Shown here one piece after another: positions 8,954 through 17,675 of a stretch of DNA of 64,000 bases. The DNA lies in contig CAJMMT010000008.1 of NCBI GenBank assembly GCA_905214715.1, positions 1-64,000 of the forward strand, written 5' to 3'. Numbering within the stretch: position 1 is the first letter of the stretch; each line of letters begins with the position of its first letter. The position numbers and the translations under genes were made by a program. This stretch comes from an uncultured bacterium. GTDB taxonomy: Bacteria > Bacteroidota > Bacteroidia > Bacteroidales > Muribaculaceae. Below the pieces are notes generated by a model that searched no databases, was not told where the DNA came from, and saw nothing but the letters and a program-made list of their open reading frames with translations.

Positions 8954-9823
8954 ATGAGTTTGAATATCATTGTGCTTGCAAAGCAAGTACCTGATACGCG
9001 CAACGTGGGTAAAGATGCGATGAAAGAAGACGGCACGGTAAACCGCGCCGCGCTTCCGGCTATCTTCAACCCTGAAGACTTGAATGCGCTTGAACAGGCC
9101 CTGAGACTAAAAGAGAAATTCCCCGGTTCGAAGGTTACGCTTCTCACCATGGGGCCCGCACGCGCCGCCGAGGTTATCCGCGAGGGGCTTTATCGTGGAG
9201 CCGATGCCGGAATAGTGCTCTCCGACCGTGCTTTCGCCGGTTCCGACACCCTGGCTACATCTTACGCTCTCAGCGCCGCCATCCGCAAAATAGGAAACGT
9301 AGACCTTCTGATCGGTGGCCGTCAGGCTATCGACGGCGATACAGCCCAGGTCGGTCCCCAGATAGCGGAAAAACTCGGTCTTCCTCAGGTTACCTATGCC
9401 GAGGAAATCCTTGATGTGAAAGATGGTAAGGTAACCATACGTCGCCGTATCGAGAATGGTGTGGAGACGGTTGTTGCCCCCATGCCTCTCGTGATAACCG
9501 TCAACGGAAGTGCCGCCGAATGTCGCCCCCGCAACGCGAAGGCTGTGCAGAAATACAAGTATGCCGCTGTTCCATCTGAGGTGGCGGCCGATGAAATACG
9601 CAAGGCTCTCCTCGCCGAGCGTCCTTATCTGGAAATAGGCGAGTGGAATGCCGCCGGTGTCGACGCCGACCTCCAGCAGTGCGGTCTGGCCGGTAGTCCC
9701 ACAAAGGTAAAAGGTATCGAGAACGTGGTGTTCACCACCAAAGAAGCCCGCAAGGTCGAAACCAGCGACGAGGCCCTCGAAGACCTGATTAAAGAACTCA
9801 TTGCTAACCACACTATAGGCTGA
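8954..9823 (+). CDS. etfB: Electron transfer flavoprotein beta subunit
   Basis: EtfB with EtfA carries electrons from acyl-CoA dehydrogenases to the membrane quinone pool or to a bifurcating acceptor. The 289-residue protein begins MSLNIIVLAKQVPDTRNV and contains NPEDLNALEQALRLKE, LLTMGPARAAEVIREGLYRG and the conserved DLLIGGRQAIDGDTAQVGPQ motif. The frame is open upstream to 8873, but homology starts at ATG 8954. The etfA gene follows after 22 bases and an acyl-CoA dehydrogenase after two repeat elements, so the three form one functional unit. Confidence 0.95.
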   Translation: MSLNIIVLAKQVPDTRNVGKDAMKEDGTVNRAALPAIFNPEDLNALEQALRLKEKFPGSKVTLLTMGPARAAEVIREGLYRGADAGIVLSDRAFAGSDTLATSYALSAAIRKIGNVDLLIGGRQAIDGDTAQVGPQIAEKLGLPQVTYAEEILDVKDGKVTIRRRIENGVETVVAPMPLVITVNGSAAECRPRNAKAVQKYKYAAVPSEVAADEIRKALLAERPYLEIGEWNAAGVDADLQQCGLAGSPTKVKGIENVVFTTKEARKVETSDEALEDLIKELIANHTIG

Positions 9824-9845
9824 CACGCCTTCATACATCAGAAAA

Positions 9846-10874
9846 ATGGCAGACAAGAACAATCTCATAGTCTATTGCGAATATGAAGATGGCCGCGTGG
9901 CAGACGTGAGCCTCGAACTGCTCACCAAAGGGCGTCAGCTGGCTGACAAGCTCGGCATCAAGCTCGAGGCCGTGGTGGCCGGCGATAACCTGAAAGATAT
10001 AGAAAAGCAGGTTATGCCTTATGGCGTAGACACTCTTTACAAGGTTGAAGACAAGCGTATGTATCCCTATACATCGCTTCCTCATTCCTCTTTGCTTATA
10101 AACCTCTTCAAGGAGATTCAACCCCGTATCGCCTTCATGGGCGCCACCCACATAGGCCGAGACCTCGGTCCCCGCGTTTCGTCGGCTCTGCACAGCGGAC
10201 TTACCGCCGACTGCACTTCGCTTGAAATCGGTGATTATACCGACGCTAAAACCGGTACCGAGTACAAGGATCTTCTTTATCAGATCCGCCCTGCCTTCGG
10301 CGGCAATATCGTGGCTACGATCGTAAACCCCGAGTGCCGTCCGCAGATGGCTACCGTGCGCGAGGGAGTGATGAAGAAAGAAATCAAGGACGAGGGTTAC
10401 AAGGGTGAGGTGATTGACCTTGACGTGGCCAAATATACCGCTCCTGAAGATTTCGTGATCGATATAATAGACCGTCATGTTGAGAAATCTAAGGTGAACC
10501 TGAAGGGTAGCGCGATAATAGTCTGTGGCGGTTACGGCGTAGGTTCCAAGGAAAACTTCGACCTTCTGCAGAAACTTGCCGATACTCTCGGCGCCGAGGT
10601 AGGCGCGAGCCGTGCGGCCGTCGATGCCGGATGGATAGATCATGACCGTCAGATAGGTCAGACCGGCGTTACCGTTCGCCCGAAACTCTATATCGCATGT
10701 GGCGTTTCCGGTCAGATTCAGCATATCGCCGGTATGCAGGAGTCTTCGCAGATAATATCTATCAACACTGACCCTGACGCTCCCATCAATACCATCGCCG
10801 ACGTGGTTATAACCGGCAAGATGGAAGAAGTGGTACCCAAACTTATAAAGTATTATAAGAAGAACTCCAAATAA
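9846..10874 (+). CDS. etfA: Electron transfer flavoprotein alpha subunit
   Basis: The 342-residue protein has the N-terminal ETF fold and the C-terminal FAD-binding domain. That domain contains GGYGVGSKENFDLLQKLA, the VGASRAAVDAGW stretch, GQTGVTVRPKLYIACGVSG and SGQIQHIAGMQES, the FAD-phosphate loop. NTDPDAPINTIADVVITG follows. It pairs with EtfB directly upstream. Two tandem 196-bp repeat elements separate it from its likely electron donor at 11299. Confidence 0.95.
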   Translation: MADKNNLIVYCEYEDGRVADVSLELLTKGRQLADKLGIKLEAVVAGDNLKDIEKQVMPYGVDTLYKVEDKRMYPYTSLPHSSLLINLFKEIQPRIAFMGATHIGRDLGPRVSSALHSGLTADCTSLEIGDYTDAKTGTEYKDLLYQIRPAFGGNIVATIVNPECRPQMATVREGVMKKEIKDEGYKGEVIDLDVAKYTAPEDFVIDIIDRHVEKSKVNLKGSAIIVCGGYGVGSKENFDLLQKLADTLGAEVGASRAAVDAGWIDHDRQIGQTGVTVRPKLYIACGVSGQIQHIAGMQESSQIISINTDPDAPINTIADVVITGKMEEVVPKLIKYYKKNSK

Positions 10875-10888
10875 GGAGCCCATTCCTA

Positions 10889-11084
10889 AGAGAGTGTTTG
10901 GATTTAACTTCCATTCACGCAAAGAGGATTTTTTGAGATGTTCGCGCAAGTTGAGGAGGGCGCGGTGCTGGCACCGTAACCGACGAAATCTTGGCGCGAA
11001 CAGCCAAAAAAGACCTTCGTGGGGATGGAAAGAATTTCCAAGTCATCTCTCAATTAAAAATTCGTGTTAAACTCAAACACTCTC
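10889..11084 (+). mobile_element. Structured MITE-like element, copy A (196 bp)
   Basis: The ends GAGAGTGTTTG and CAAACACTCTC form an inverted repeat, and TA lies on both sides (10887-10888, 11085-11086). The core holds TTTTTTGAGATG, an outer helix (GTTCGCGC-AAG with CTTGGCGCGAAC), an inner hairpin CGGTGC-TG-GCACCG (10963-10976) and CAGCCAAAAAAG. Nothing in it codes for protein. Copies B and C differ mostly at paired positions. Confidence 0.85.
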
Positions 11085-11086
11085 TA

Positions 11087-11282
11087 AGAGAATGTTTGGA
11101 TTTAACTTCCATTCACGCGAAGAGGATTTTTTGAGATGTTTTCGCAAGTTGAGGAGGGCGCGGTGCGGGCACCGTAACCGACGAAATCTTGGCGGAAACA
11201 GCCAAAAAAGACCTTCGGGGGGATGGAAAGAATTTCCAAGTAATCTCTCAATTATAAATTCGTGTTAAATTCAAACATTCTC
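11087..11282 (+). mobile_element. Structured MITE-like element, copy B (196 bp)
   Basis: It sits head-to-tail behind copy A and shares the TA between them. Its ends are GAGAATGTTTG and CAAACATTCTC: both arms carry the same G-to-A change relative to copy A, so pairing is kept. The inner hairpin is CGGTGC-GG-GCACCG. TA follows at 11283-11284, 15 bases before the acyl-CoA dehydrogenase start. Confidence 0.85.
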
Positions 11283-11298
11283 TAAAAACAGAAACAAT

Positions 11299-13002
11299 AT
11301 GGCAAACTATTATAGCGACAATCCCTCTCTGAAGGTGCATCTGCAGCATCCTCTCATGAAGAAAATCGTAGAGCTCAAAGAGAGGAATTTTGCCGATACC
11401 GACAAATATGATTATGCACCGCGCGATTTCGAGGACGCTATGGATTCTTACGACAAGGTGCTTGATATAGTAGGAGACATCTGCGGCAATATCGTAGCCG
11501 AGAATGCCGAGGATGTAGACCATCAGGGGCCTCATGTGGAATATAACCGCGTGGTTTATGCCGACGGTACAAAGGCCAACCTCGACGCATGCCGCAAGGC
11601 CGGACTGATGGGCATGTCGATGCCCCGCCGTTACGGTGGTCTCAATTTCCCCATCGTGCCTTATATCATGGCCGCCGATATCGTGAGCCGCGCCGATGCC
11701 GGCTTTGAGAACCTGTGGGGATTGCAGGACTGTGCCGAAACCATATATGAGTTCGCCGACGAGGAACAGAAGTCAAAATACCTGCCTCGTGTCTGCGAGG
11801 GCGAGACTATGTCGATGGACCTTACCGAGCCCGATGCCGGTTCCGACCTTCAGTCGGTTATGCTCAAGGCCACTCAGAAGGAGGATGGCTCATGGGTACT
11901 TAACGGTGTGAAGCGTTTCATAACCAACGGCGACTCCGACATACATCTGGTTCTGGCTCGCTCGGAAGAGGGTAGCCGTGACGGACGTGGTCTGTCGATG
12001 TTTATCTACGACAAGCGCAACGGTGGCGTGAATGTGCGCCGCATAGAAAACAAGATGGGTATCAAGGGCTCGCCTACCTGCGAACTCGTATATAAGGATG
12101 CCCCGGCAGAGCTGGTAGGTTCCCGTCGCCTGGGTCTTATCAAATATGTGATGGCCCTCATGAACGGTGCCCGTCTCGGAATCGCCGCCCAAAGCGTAGG
12201 TCTCAGCGAGGCCGCTTATCGCGAGGCTATCGATTATGCCCGCGACCGCAAGCAGTTCGGAAAGGCTATCATAGAATTCCCTGCCGTGGCCGAGATCCTT
12301 TCGGTAATGAAAGCCAAACTCGATGCGAGCCGTACTCTGCTGTACGCTTGCGCACGTGCCGTGGATGTCTACAAAATTTATGACGACATAGCCAAGGAAC
12401 GTCCTCTTACCAAGGAGGAGAAAATCGAGGCCAAGTATTATAGCCGTATGGCCGACGCCTTGACTCCGTTGGCCAAGGGCATGACTTCGGAATATTGCAA
12501 CCAGAACACCTATGACTGCATACAGATACATGGCGGTTCCGGTTTCATGAAAGACTACCGTTGCGAGCGTCTGTATCGCGATGCGCGTATCACCTCCATA
12601 TATGAGGGTACGACCCAGTTGCAGGTAGTTGCCGCAATACGCCACGTAACCACCGGCACTTATCTGAATCTAATCCGCGAGATGGAGAAAGAGACTATCG
12701 CAGCCGAGGATGAAAGCGTGCGTAATACACTTATCTTCATGACAAAACAGTATGAAGATGCTGTGGCTGCCGTTTCAGAGGTGAAAGACAGCGCTTATGT
12801 CGACTTCATGGCGCGCAGGCTTGTCGAGATGGCCGGATGTATCATTATGGGATATCTGCTGCTGAGCGATACCCAACGAGATGCCTCTTTCCGCAAGTCT
12901 CTTCATGTGTATGTGAAGTATGGTCAGGCTGAGGTTGCCAAGCATGCCGATTTCATCGGCAACTTCGACCCCTCGCAGCTTGCCGACTATACCGCCGAGT
13001 AA
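11299..13002 (+). CDS. Acyl-CoA dehydrogenase
   Basis: This FAD enzyme oxidises acyl-CoA and passes electrons to ETF. The 567-residue protein has the usual N-terminal helical, beta and C-terminal helical domains. MDLTEPDAGSDLQSV and GVKRFITNGD form the FAD/substrate site, followed by ARLGIAAQSVGLSEAAYREA and RKQFGKAI. E436 in SIYEGTTQLQ corresponds to the catalytic base of butyryl/medium-chain enzymes. About 120 extra C-terminal residues form a helical extension found in the larger Bacteroidetes members. The acyl chain length it prefers cannot be told. It lies downstream of etfBA, separated by elements A and B. Confidence 0.92.
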   Translation: MANYYSDNPSLKVHLQHPLMKKIVELKERNFADTDKYDYAPRDFEDAMDSYDKVLDIVGDICGNIVAENAEDVDHQGPHVEYNRVVYADGTKANLDACRKAGLMGMSMPRRYGGLNFPIVPYIMAADIVSRADAGFENLWGLQDCAETIYEFADEEQKSKYLPRVCEGETMSMDLTEPDAGSDLQSVMLKATQKEDGSWVLNGVKRFITNGDSDIHLVLARSEEGSRDGRGLSMFIYDKRNGGVNVRRIENKMGIKGSPTCELVYKDAPAELVGSRRLGLIKYVMALMNGARLGIAAQSVGLSEAAYREAIDYARDRKQFGKAIIEFPAVAEILSVMKAKLDASRTLLYACARAVDVYKIYDDIAKERPLTKEEKIEAKYYSRMADALTPLAKGMTSEYCNQNTYDCIQIHGGSGFMKDYRCERLYRDARITSIYEGTTQLQVVAAIRHVTTGTYLNLIREMEKETIAAEDESVRNTLIFMTKQYEDAVAAVSEVKDSAYVDFMARRLVEMAGCIIMGYLLLSDTQRDASFRKSLHVYVKYGQAEVAKHADFIGNFDPSQLADYTAE

Positions 13003-13032
13003 TAAACAGGCTTAAAGTACGCTTATAGATAA

Positions 13033-13069
13033 AAACTGCGGCTTGCGTTTTGCAAGTTGCAGTTTTTTT
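13033..13069 (+). terminator. Rho-independent terminator after the acyl-CoA dehydrogenase
   Basis: AAACTGC-GG-CTTGC pairs with GCAAG-TT-GCAGTTT and a run of seven T follows. The loop and 3' arm also carry the -33 TTTG of the next promoter. Confidence 0.9.
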
Positions 13070-13080
13070 ATTAATTTTGT
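13049..13080 (+). promoter_or_regulatory. Promoter of the rpsF-rpsR-rplI operon
   Basis: TTTG (13049-13052) and TAATTTTGT (13072-13080) are 19 bases apart. The -33 box lies inside the upstream terminator hairpin. Transcription should start near 13086. Confidence 0.85.
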
Positions 13081-13083
13081 GCC

Positions 13084-13142
13084 GTTTTTGAGCCGATGTT
13101 GCGGAGCGTCCCGTTACGGGAAGTGCCCGGCAGACTCAAAAC
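13084..13142 (+). promoter_or_regulatory. S6:S18-binding leader of rpsF (probable)
   Basis: The leader folds as TTTTGAG (13086-13092) with CTCAAAA (13135-13141), followed directly by CCG at 13093 and an inner TCCCG-TTA-CGGGA hairpin. A conserved CCG beside a basal stem before rpsF is the hallmark of the S6:S18 autoregulatory RNA known from many bacteria. The match here is by eye only. Confidence 0.6.
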
Positions 13143-13176
13143 ATTAGTTTACACAATACAATACTCACAATCAATT

Positions 13177-13563
13177 ATGAATTGTTACGAGACCGTTTTC
13201 ATTTTAACTCCCGTTTTGTCTGATGAGCAGATGAAGGAAGCGGTAGAGAAATTCAAAGGCGTCCTGACCCAGAACGGGGCAGAGATCGTAAATGAAGAGG
13301 AGTGGGGCCTTAAGAAACTGGCATATCCCATCCAGAAGAAGAGCACCGGCTTCTACTGCCTGCTTGAGTTCAAGGGCGACGCCACCCTTGTCAAGAAACT
13401 CGAAGTCGCTTTCCGTCGCGATGAGCGCGTAATCCGCTTCCTGACTTTCCGTCTGGACAAATATGCTCAGGAATATGCCGAAAAGCGCCGCAACCTGAGA
13501 GCAAACAAAGCCAATCAGAAACCCGCCGAAGCTGCAGCAGAGGCTAACGTAGAAAACAACTAA
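13177..13563 (+). CDS. rpsF: 30S ribosomal protein S6
   Basis: S6 sits on the small-subunit platform and forms a heterodimer with S18. The 128-residue product starts MNCYETVFILTPVLSDEQ and has the typical WGLKKLAYPIQKKSTGFYCLLEF and RRDERVIRFLTFRLDKYA segments. A short Ala/Asn/Glu-rich tail follows. The frame extends upstream to 13096 through the regulatory leader; homology fixes ATG 13177. It is the first gene of rpsF-rpsR-rplI. Confidence 0.97.
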   Translation: MNCYETVFILTPVLSDEQMKEAVEKFKGVLTQNGAEIVNEEEWGLKKLAYPIQKKSTGFYCLLEFKGDATLVKKLEVAFRRDERVIRFLTFRLDKYAQEYAEKRRNLRANKANQKPAEAAAEANVENN

Positions 13564-13565
13564 TC

Positions 13566-13832
13566 ATGGCAGCAAATAGCGAAATCCGTTACCTCACACC
13601 TCTGAGCGTAGATACCAAAAGAAAGAAATATTGCCGTTTCAAACGCAGCGGCATCAAATACATCGACTACAAGGATCCCGAGTTCCTGAAGAAGTTCCTC
13701 AACGAGCAGGGTAAAATCCTTCCCCGTCGTATCACCGGCACATCGCTGAAGTTCCAGCGTCGTGTTGCCCAGGCCGTTAAGCGTGCCCGTCATCTGGCTC
13801 TGCTTCCCTATGTAACCGACCTGATGAAGTAA
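13566..13832 (+). CDS. rpsR: 30S ribosomal protein S18
   Basis: This 88-residue basic protein contains KRKKYCRFKRSGIKYIDYKD and GKILPRRITGTSLKFQRRVA, the S18 signature. It begins two bases after the rpsF stop, so translation is probably coupled. S18 binds S6 and, with it, probably the operon leader. Confidence 0.97.
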   Translation: MAANSEIRYLTPLSVDTKRKKYCRFKRSGIKYIDYKDPEFLKKFLNEQGKILPRRITGTSLKFQRRVAQAVKRARHLALLPYVTDLMK

Positions 13833-13863
13833 ACCGCGTTTCACCCAATCAAAATCACTTACA

Positions 13864-14319
13864 ATGAAACTTATATTGAAAGAGAATGTAGCCGATCTGG
13901 GCTACAAGGACGATGTAGTTGAGGTGAAAGACGGCTATGGCCGCAATTACCTCATTCCGCAGGGCAAGGCCATCATCGCTACCGACGCCAGCCTCAAGCA
14001 GCTTGCCGAAGACATGAAGCAGCGCGCCCACAAGATTGCCAAAATCAAAGCTGACGCAGAAGAAGCAGCCAAGGCTATCGAAGGTGTCAAGCTCGTTATC
14101 CCGGCCAAGACCAGTGCGAATGGTACTGTATTCGGTTCGGTCGGTGCTGCTCAGATCGCCGATGCTTTCGAGAAACTGGGCCACATCGTAGATCGCAAGA
14201 TCATCTCTGTGAAGAACCCCGTGAAGGAAGTAGGTGTTTACACCGCTACCGTCAAGTTCCACAAAGAGGTTGTTTCTGAAGTGGAATTCGAAGTTATCGC
14301 AGAAGTCGAGGAGGCTTGA
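13864..14319 (+). CDS. rplI: 50S ribosomal protein L9
   Basis: The 151-residue protein shows the L9 N-terminal domain MKLILKENVADLGYKDDVVEVKDGYGRNYLIPQGKA, cut here by the connecting helix of residues 45-75 (KQRAHKIAKIKADAEEAAKA). The C-terminal RNA-binding domain has GTVFGSVGAAQIADAF. It ends the operon and is followed by a strong terminator. Confidence 0.97.
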   Translation: MKLILKENVADLGYKDDVVEVKDGYGRNYLIPQGKAIIATDASLKQLAEDMKQRAHKIAKIKADAEEAAKAIEGVKLVIPAKTSANGTVFGSVGAAQIADAFEKLGHIVDRKIISVKNPVKEVGVYTATVKFHKEVVSEVEFEVIAEVEEA

Positions 14320-14343
14320 TTATCTCGTTCCCGATAATATACG

Positions 14344-14373
14344 GACCGTCCTGATGAAGGACGGTCTTTTTTT
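14344..14373 (+). terminator. Terminator of the rpsF operon
   Basis: GACCGTCCT pairs with AGGACGGTC (loop GATGA) and a run of seven T follows. Confidence 0.95.
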
Positions 14374-14407
14374 GTCATTCATGCTCGGGAATTGCGCGGA
14401 AAAGAAT

Positions 14408-14416
14408 TATCTTTGT
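14408..14416 (+). promoter_or_regulatory. -7 element upstream of dnaN
   Basis: TATCTTTGT fits TAnnTTTG. No correctly spaced TTTG is seen upstream. The leader would be about 125 nt. Confidence 0.55.
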
Positions 14417-14544
14417 AAATTGGCTTGAAAGACATTCGCCTGTTATCTTACGGAGCCTTTTCTTTTCGGCGAAATTGCCGAAACCGGCGCGATAGCATGG
14501 CGTATTGGCTTTGAATCTTATTGCAAAAGAAAAACAAAACAGAT

Positions 14545-15666
14545 ATGAAATTTACCGTACAGGGAAAAGATTTCCTCACTCAGCTTAATGCCTCGGCAAA
14601 AGTTCTGAACTCCAAAAACACCATTGGAATCCTTGATAATTTCCTCATAAGGCTGCAGGGTGCCAGACTCAGCATCACCGCGAGTGATTCTGAAAATGTA
14701 ATGACCTCGAGCCTCGAAGCTTTCGAGACGGAAGGAGAAGGATGTTTCGCAGTCCCCGCAAAGCGTCTTATAGAGATGATGAAGGAGATTGCCAATCAGC
14801 CTATCAACTTCTCGGTAAGCGATAACTTTCTGGTGAATGTGAAGTACCAGAACGGTAATTTCAGCTTCATGGGCGTTGATCCGGCTCCGTTTCCGCTGCC
14901 CGCAAGTCTTGAGGCGGACGCGAGCCGTATCGAGATACCTGCGTCCGTTGTTAAGGCCGGTCTCGGAAAAACAATGTTTGCGGTCAGCACCGATACCGTG
15001 CGCCCGGTTATGACCGGCATTTACTGGGATTTCTATGCCGACAAGATAATCTTCGTAAGTTCCGATACCCACAAGCTGGTGCGCTACGAGAATACCACTT
15101 TCGCTCCTGGGCGTGAACTTTCTTTCGTGCTTCATAGCAAGACTGCAGGTGTGGTAAACTCATTACTGTCAGATGAAGCCGAATTGGTGGATGTTCAGCT
15201 TGATTCAAAGAGCGCCATCTTCAAGTTCGGCAACTATGAGCTGAATTGCCGTTTCCTGAAAGGTAAGTTCCCCCAGTACGACAGGGTCATACCGCGCGAT
15301 AATCCCTATGAAATCGTAGTTGACCGGCAGTCGCTTATTTCGGCAGTGAGACGTGTGGGTATTTTCGCATCGAAGTCTTCCATGCTTGTGCGTTTCGGTG
15401 TGGACGACATGGGTATAAAGCTCGCCACCCAGGATCTCGATTATTCCCTCCAGGCCAGCGAGACAGTAGCTTGCGACTATAACGGAACTCCGCTTTCAAT
15501 AGGTTTCCGCACCGACTATACCACCGAGGTGCTTACCAATCTCGACGATGACACTGTTGTGATAAAGGTGAGCGATTCCGCGCGCCCCGCGCTCTTTGTG
15601 CCCCAGAAAGACAAGGAAGGGGAGTCTGTGATAATGTTGCAGATGCCGGTTCAGGTTATAGACTGA
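14545..15666 (+). CDS. dnaN: DNA polymerase III beta subunit (sliding clamp)
   Basis: The 373-residue product forms the dimeric ring that tethers DNA polymerase III to DNA. It has three repeated clamp domains, beginning MKFTVQGKDFLTQLNASAKV and including RPVMTGIYWDF, SDTHKLVRYE and LKGKFPQYDRVIP. It ends QMPVQVID rather than the common MPMRL, a normal variation in Bacteroidetes. A TTG eight codons upstream (14521) keeps the frame, but ATG 14545 matches the family start. It heads a conserved Bacteroidetes run: dnaN, exonuclease, coaBC, porD, recN, rlmB. Confidence 0.96.
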   Translation: MKFTVQGKDFLTQLNASAKVLNSKNTIGILDNFLIRLQGARLSITASDSENVMTSSLEAFETEGEGCFAVPAKRLIEMMKEIANQPINFSVSDNFLVNVKYQNGNFSFMGVDPAPFPLPASLEADASRIEIPASVVKAGLGKTMFAVSTDTVRPVMTGIYWDFYADKIIFVSSDTHKLVRYENTTFAPGRELSFVLHSKTAGVVNSLLSDEAELVDVQLDSKSAIFKFGNYELNCRFLKGKFPQYDRVIPRDNPYEIVVDRQSLISAVRRVGIFASKSSMLVRFGVDDMGIKLATQDLDYSLQASETVACDYNGTPLSIGFRTDYTTEVLTNLDDDTVVIKVSDSARPALFVPQKDKEGESVIMLQMPVQVID

Positions 15667-15679
15667 GAGATTGTTTGAA

Positions 15680-16471
15680 ATGGAATTAAAACTGACACGC
15701 CCTATAATATTTTTCGACCTTGAGACAACCGGTACGGATATTGCCAACGACCGTATCGTGGAGTTCTCATATCTTAAGGTTTATCCGGATGGGCACCGCG
15801 AGCAGAAAAGCCGTCGTCTGAATCCTGAAATGCATATCCCCGAGGCGAGCACCGCCATACATCACATCACAGATGCCGATGTCGCGGATGCTCCCACCTT
15901 CCGCCAGGTCTCGAAAGCATTGTTGCAGATTTTCGAAGATTGCGATATCGCCGGATTCAATTCCAATAAGTTTGACGTGCCTCTGCTTATGGAGGAGTTC
16001 GGCAGGGTGGGATTGAACTTCGATACTACCGGTCGGCGATTCATAGATGTTCAGAACATATTCCACAAGATGGAACAGCGCACGCTTGTGGCTGCCTACC
16101 GGTTTTATTGTGGCAAGGAGCTTGACGGAGCCCATTCGGCGCAGGCCGATACAGAGGCTACCTACGAGGTGCTCCTTTCCCAGATAGAGCGGTATCCTGA
16201 TCTGCAGAACGATGTGGATGCATTGGCCGAATTCTCGCGCATAGGGCGGAACGTGGATCTCGCCGGACGTATAACGCTTGATGACGATGATGAGCCGGCT
16301 TTTGCCTTCGGAAAACATAAGGGTAAGAAATTGCGCGATATATGGCAGCGTGAGCCCTCTTTCTTCGACTGGATGCTGCAAGGGTCGTTTCCTAAGAATA
16401 CCAAGGATGTGCTTTTGCAGTATAAGTATAAGTTTATGACCGAACGCAAGGGCGGTGCGGTGAAGAAGTAA
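15680..16471 (+). CDS. DnaQ-like 3'-5' exonuclease with C-terminal DUF3820-type domain
   Basis: This 263-residue DEDDh nuclease resembles the epsilon proofreading subunit. D13 and E15 in FFDLETTG, D in GFNSNKFDVPLL, and H and D in HSAQADTEATYEVL give the active site. After residue 200, FAFGKHKGKKLRDIWQREPSFFDWML is the small domain often attached to such nucleases in Bacteroidetes. The ATG at 15680 is chosen over TTG 15671. It lies 13 bases after dnaN, which fits a role in replication fidelity, though this is inferred from position. Confidence 0.88.
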   Translation: MELKLTRPIIFFDLETTGTDIANDRIVEFSYLKVYPDGHREQKSRRLNPEMHIPEASTAIHHITDADVADAPTFRQVSKALLQIFEDCDIAGFNSNKFDVPLLMEEFGRVGLNFDTTGRRFIDVQNIFHKMEQRTLVAAYRFYCGKELDGAHSAQADTEATYEVLLSQIERYPDLQNDVDALAEFSRIGRNVDLAGRITLDDDDEPAFAFGKHKGKKLRDIWQREPSFFDWMLQGSFPKNTKDVLLQYKYKFMTERKGGAVKK

Positions 16472-16475
16472 AAAG

Positions 16476-17675
16476 ATGCTTGAAGGTAAACATATAGTGC
16501 TGGGAATATCGGGGGGAATAGCCGCCTATAAATCAGCGGCGCTTTTGCGACTCCTTGTGAAGCGAGGCGCCGAGGTTCAAGTGGTCATTACGCCTAATGG
16601 CAAAGAGTTCATCACCCCGGCTACGCTTGCTGCTTTGAGCGGCAAGCCGGTGGTGAGCGAGTTTTTCGCTGCCAATACCGGTGAATGGCATTCTCATGTG
16701 GACTTGGGTGTATGGGCCGACCTGATGGTTGTAGCTCCCGCTACGGCCAGCACACTGGCCAAGATGGCCACCGGTGTGGCCGACAATATGTTAATTACCA
16801 CATATCTGTCGGCCAAGGAACACGTAATGGTGGCTCCTGCCATGGATCTCGATATGTGGGCGCACCCTTCCACGCAGCGTAATATACGCACGCTGCAGGC
16901 CGATGGAGTGGAGGTTATAATGCCCGCGTCGGGCGAACTGGCAAGCCATCTCGTGGGGCGCGGACGTATGGAGGAACCCGAGAATATTGTAAAGAGAATT
17001 GAACAGTGGTTCTCCCGCGGGAAGTCTCTTCAAGGGCGGAAAGTACTTATAACTGCCGGCCCGACTTATGAGGATATCGATCCCGTACGCTTCATAGGTA
17101 ATAGCTCAAGCGGCAAGATGGGTTTCGCTCTTGCCCGGGAGTGTGCGGCACGTGGCGCGGAGGTTGTGCTGGTCTGTGGTCCGGTATCAGGCATGCCTGA
17201 CAATCTGCCGGGAGTGCGAAGGGTCGACGTACGCAGTGCCCGCCAGATGCTTGATGCCGTAATGGCCGAGAGGCAAGGATGCGATCTGGCTATATTGGCT
17301 GCCGCGGTAGCCGATTATACTCCGGAGAGGGTTTCGGACGTTAAATTGAAGAGGGAAGGCAGGGAGGAGATGGAATTGAAGCTGGTGCGCAACCCCGATA
17401 TCGCCGCCACGCTCGGTGCCGACAAAGGGGAAATGAAACTGATTGGCTTCGCCCTCGAGACTGACAACGAGATGGAAAATGCCCGGGGCAAGCTGAAACG
17501 CAAGAACCTGGACGCTATAGTGCTCAATTCGCTGCGCGACAAAGGGGCGTGCTTCAATAGCGATGACAACAAGATTCGCATTATACCGACAACGGGACAG
17601 GTGCTTGAATTCGGCCTGAAGCCAAAAGCCGAAGTGGCGTCAGATATAATGGATTTCGCCGAGACACTTCTTTAA
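16476..17675 (+). CDS. coaBC: Bifunctional CoaBC: phosphopantothenoylcysteine synthetase/decarboxylase
   Basis: CoaBC joins cysteine to 4'-phosphopantothenate and decarboxylates the product in coenzyme A synthesis. The FMN decarboxylase half (residues 1-180) starts GISGGIAAYKSAALLR and contains HSHVDLGVWADLMVVAPATA and the PAMDLDMW substrate clamp. The synthetase half starts ITAGPTYEDIDPVRFIGNSSSGKMG and includes the nucleotide-binding AAVADYTP and KLKR segments. At 399 residues the length is normal. The stop codon TAA coincides with the left end of repeat element C (TA target plus first A), so the insertion lies exactly at the gene end. The coaE gene is 9 kb downstream. Confidence 0.95.
   Translation: MLEGKHIVLGISGGIAAYKSAALLRLLVKRGAEVQVVITPNGKEFITPATLAALSGKPVVSEFFAANTGEWHSHVDLGVWADLMVVAPATASTLAKMATGVADNMLITTYLSAKEHVMVAPAMDLDMWAHPSTQRNIRTLQADGVEVIMPASGELASHLVGRGRMEEPENIVKRIEQWFSRGKSLQGRKVLITAGPTYEDIDPVRFIGNSSSGKMGFALARECAARGAEVVLVCGPVSGMPDNLPGVRRVDVRSARQMLDAVMAERQGCDLAILAAAVADYTPERVSDVKLKREGREEMELKLVRNPDIAATLGADKGEMKLIGFALETDNEMENARGKLKRKNLDAIVLNSLRDKGACFNSDDNKIRIIPTTGQVLEFGLKPKAEVASDIMDFAETLL

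Noticed and set aside
9831..10949. Long minus-strand open frame (372 codons) opposite etfA
   Set aside because: It is the antisense shadow of etfA. The plus strand encodes a complete EtfA with all motifs, and the minus frame has no recognisable domain or ribosome binding site.
10889..11284. Retron or group II intron origin of the structured elements
   Set aside because: There is no reverse transcriptase in or near any copy and no intron domain V-like sequence. Size, ends and TA flanks fit a MITE-like element better.
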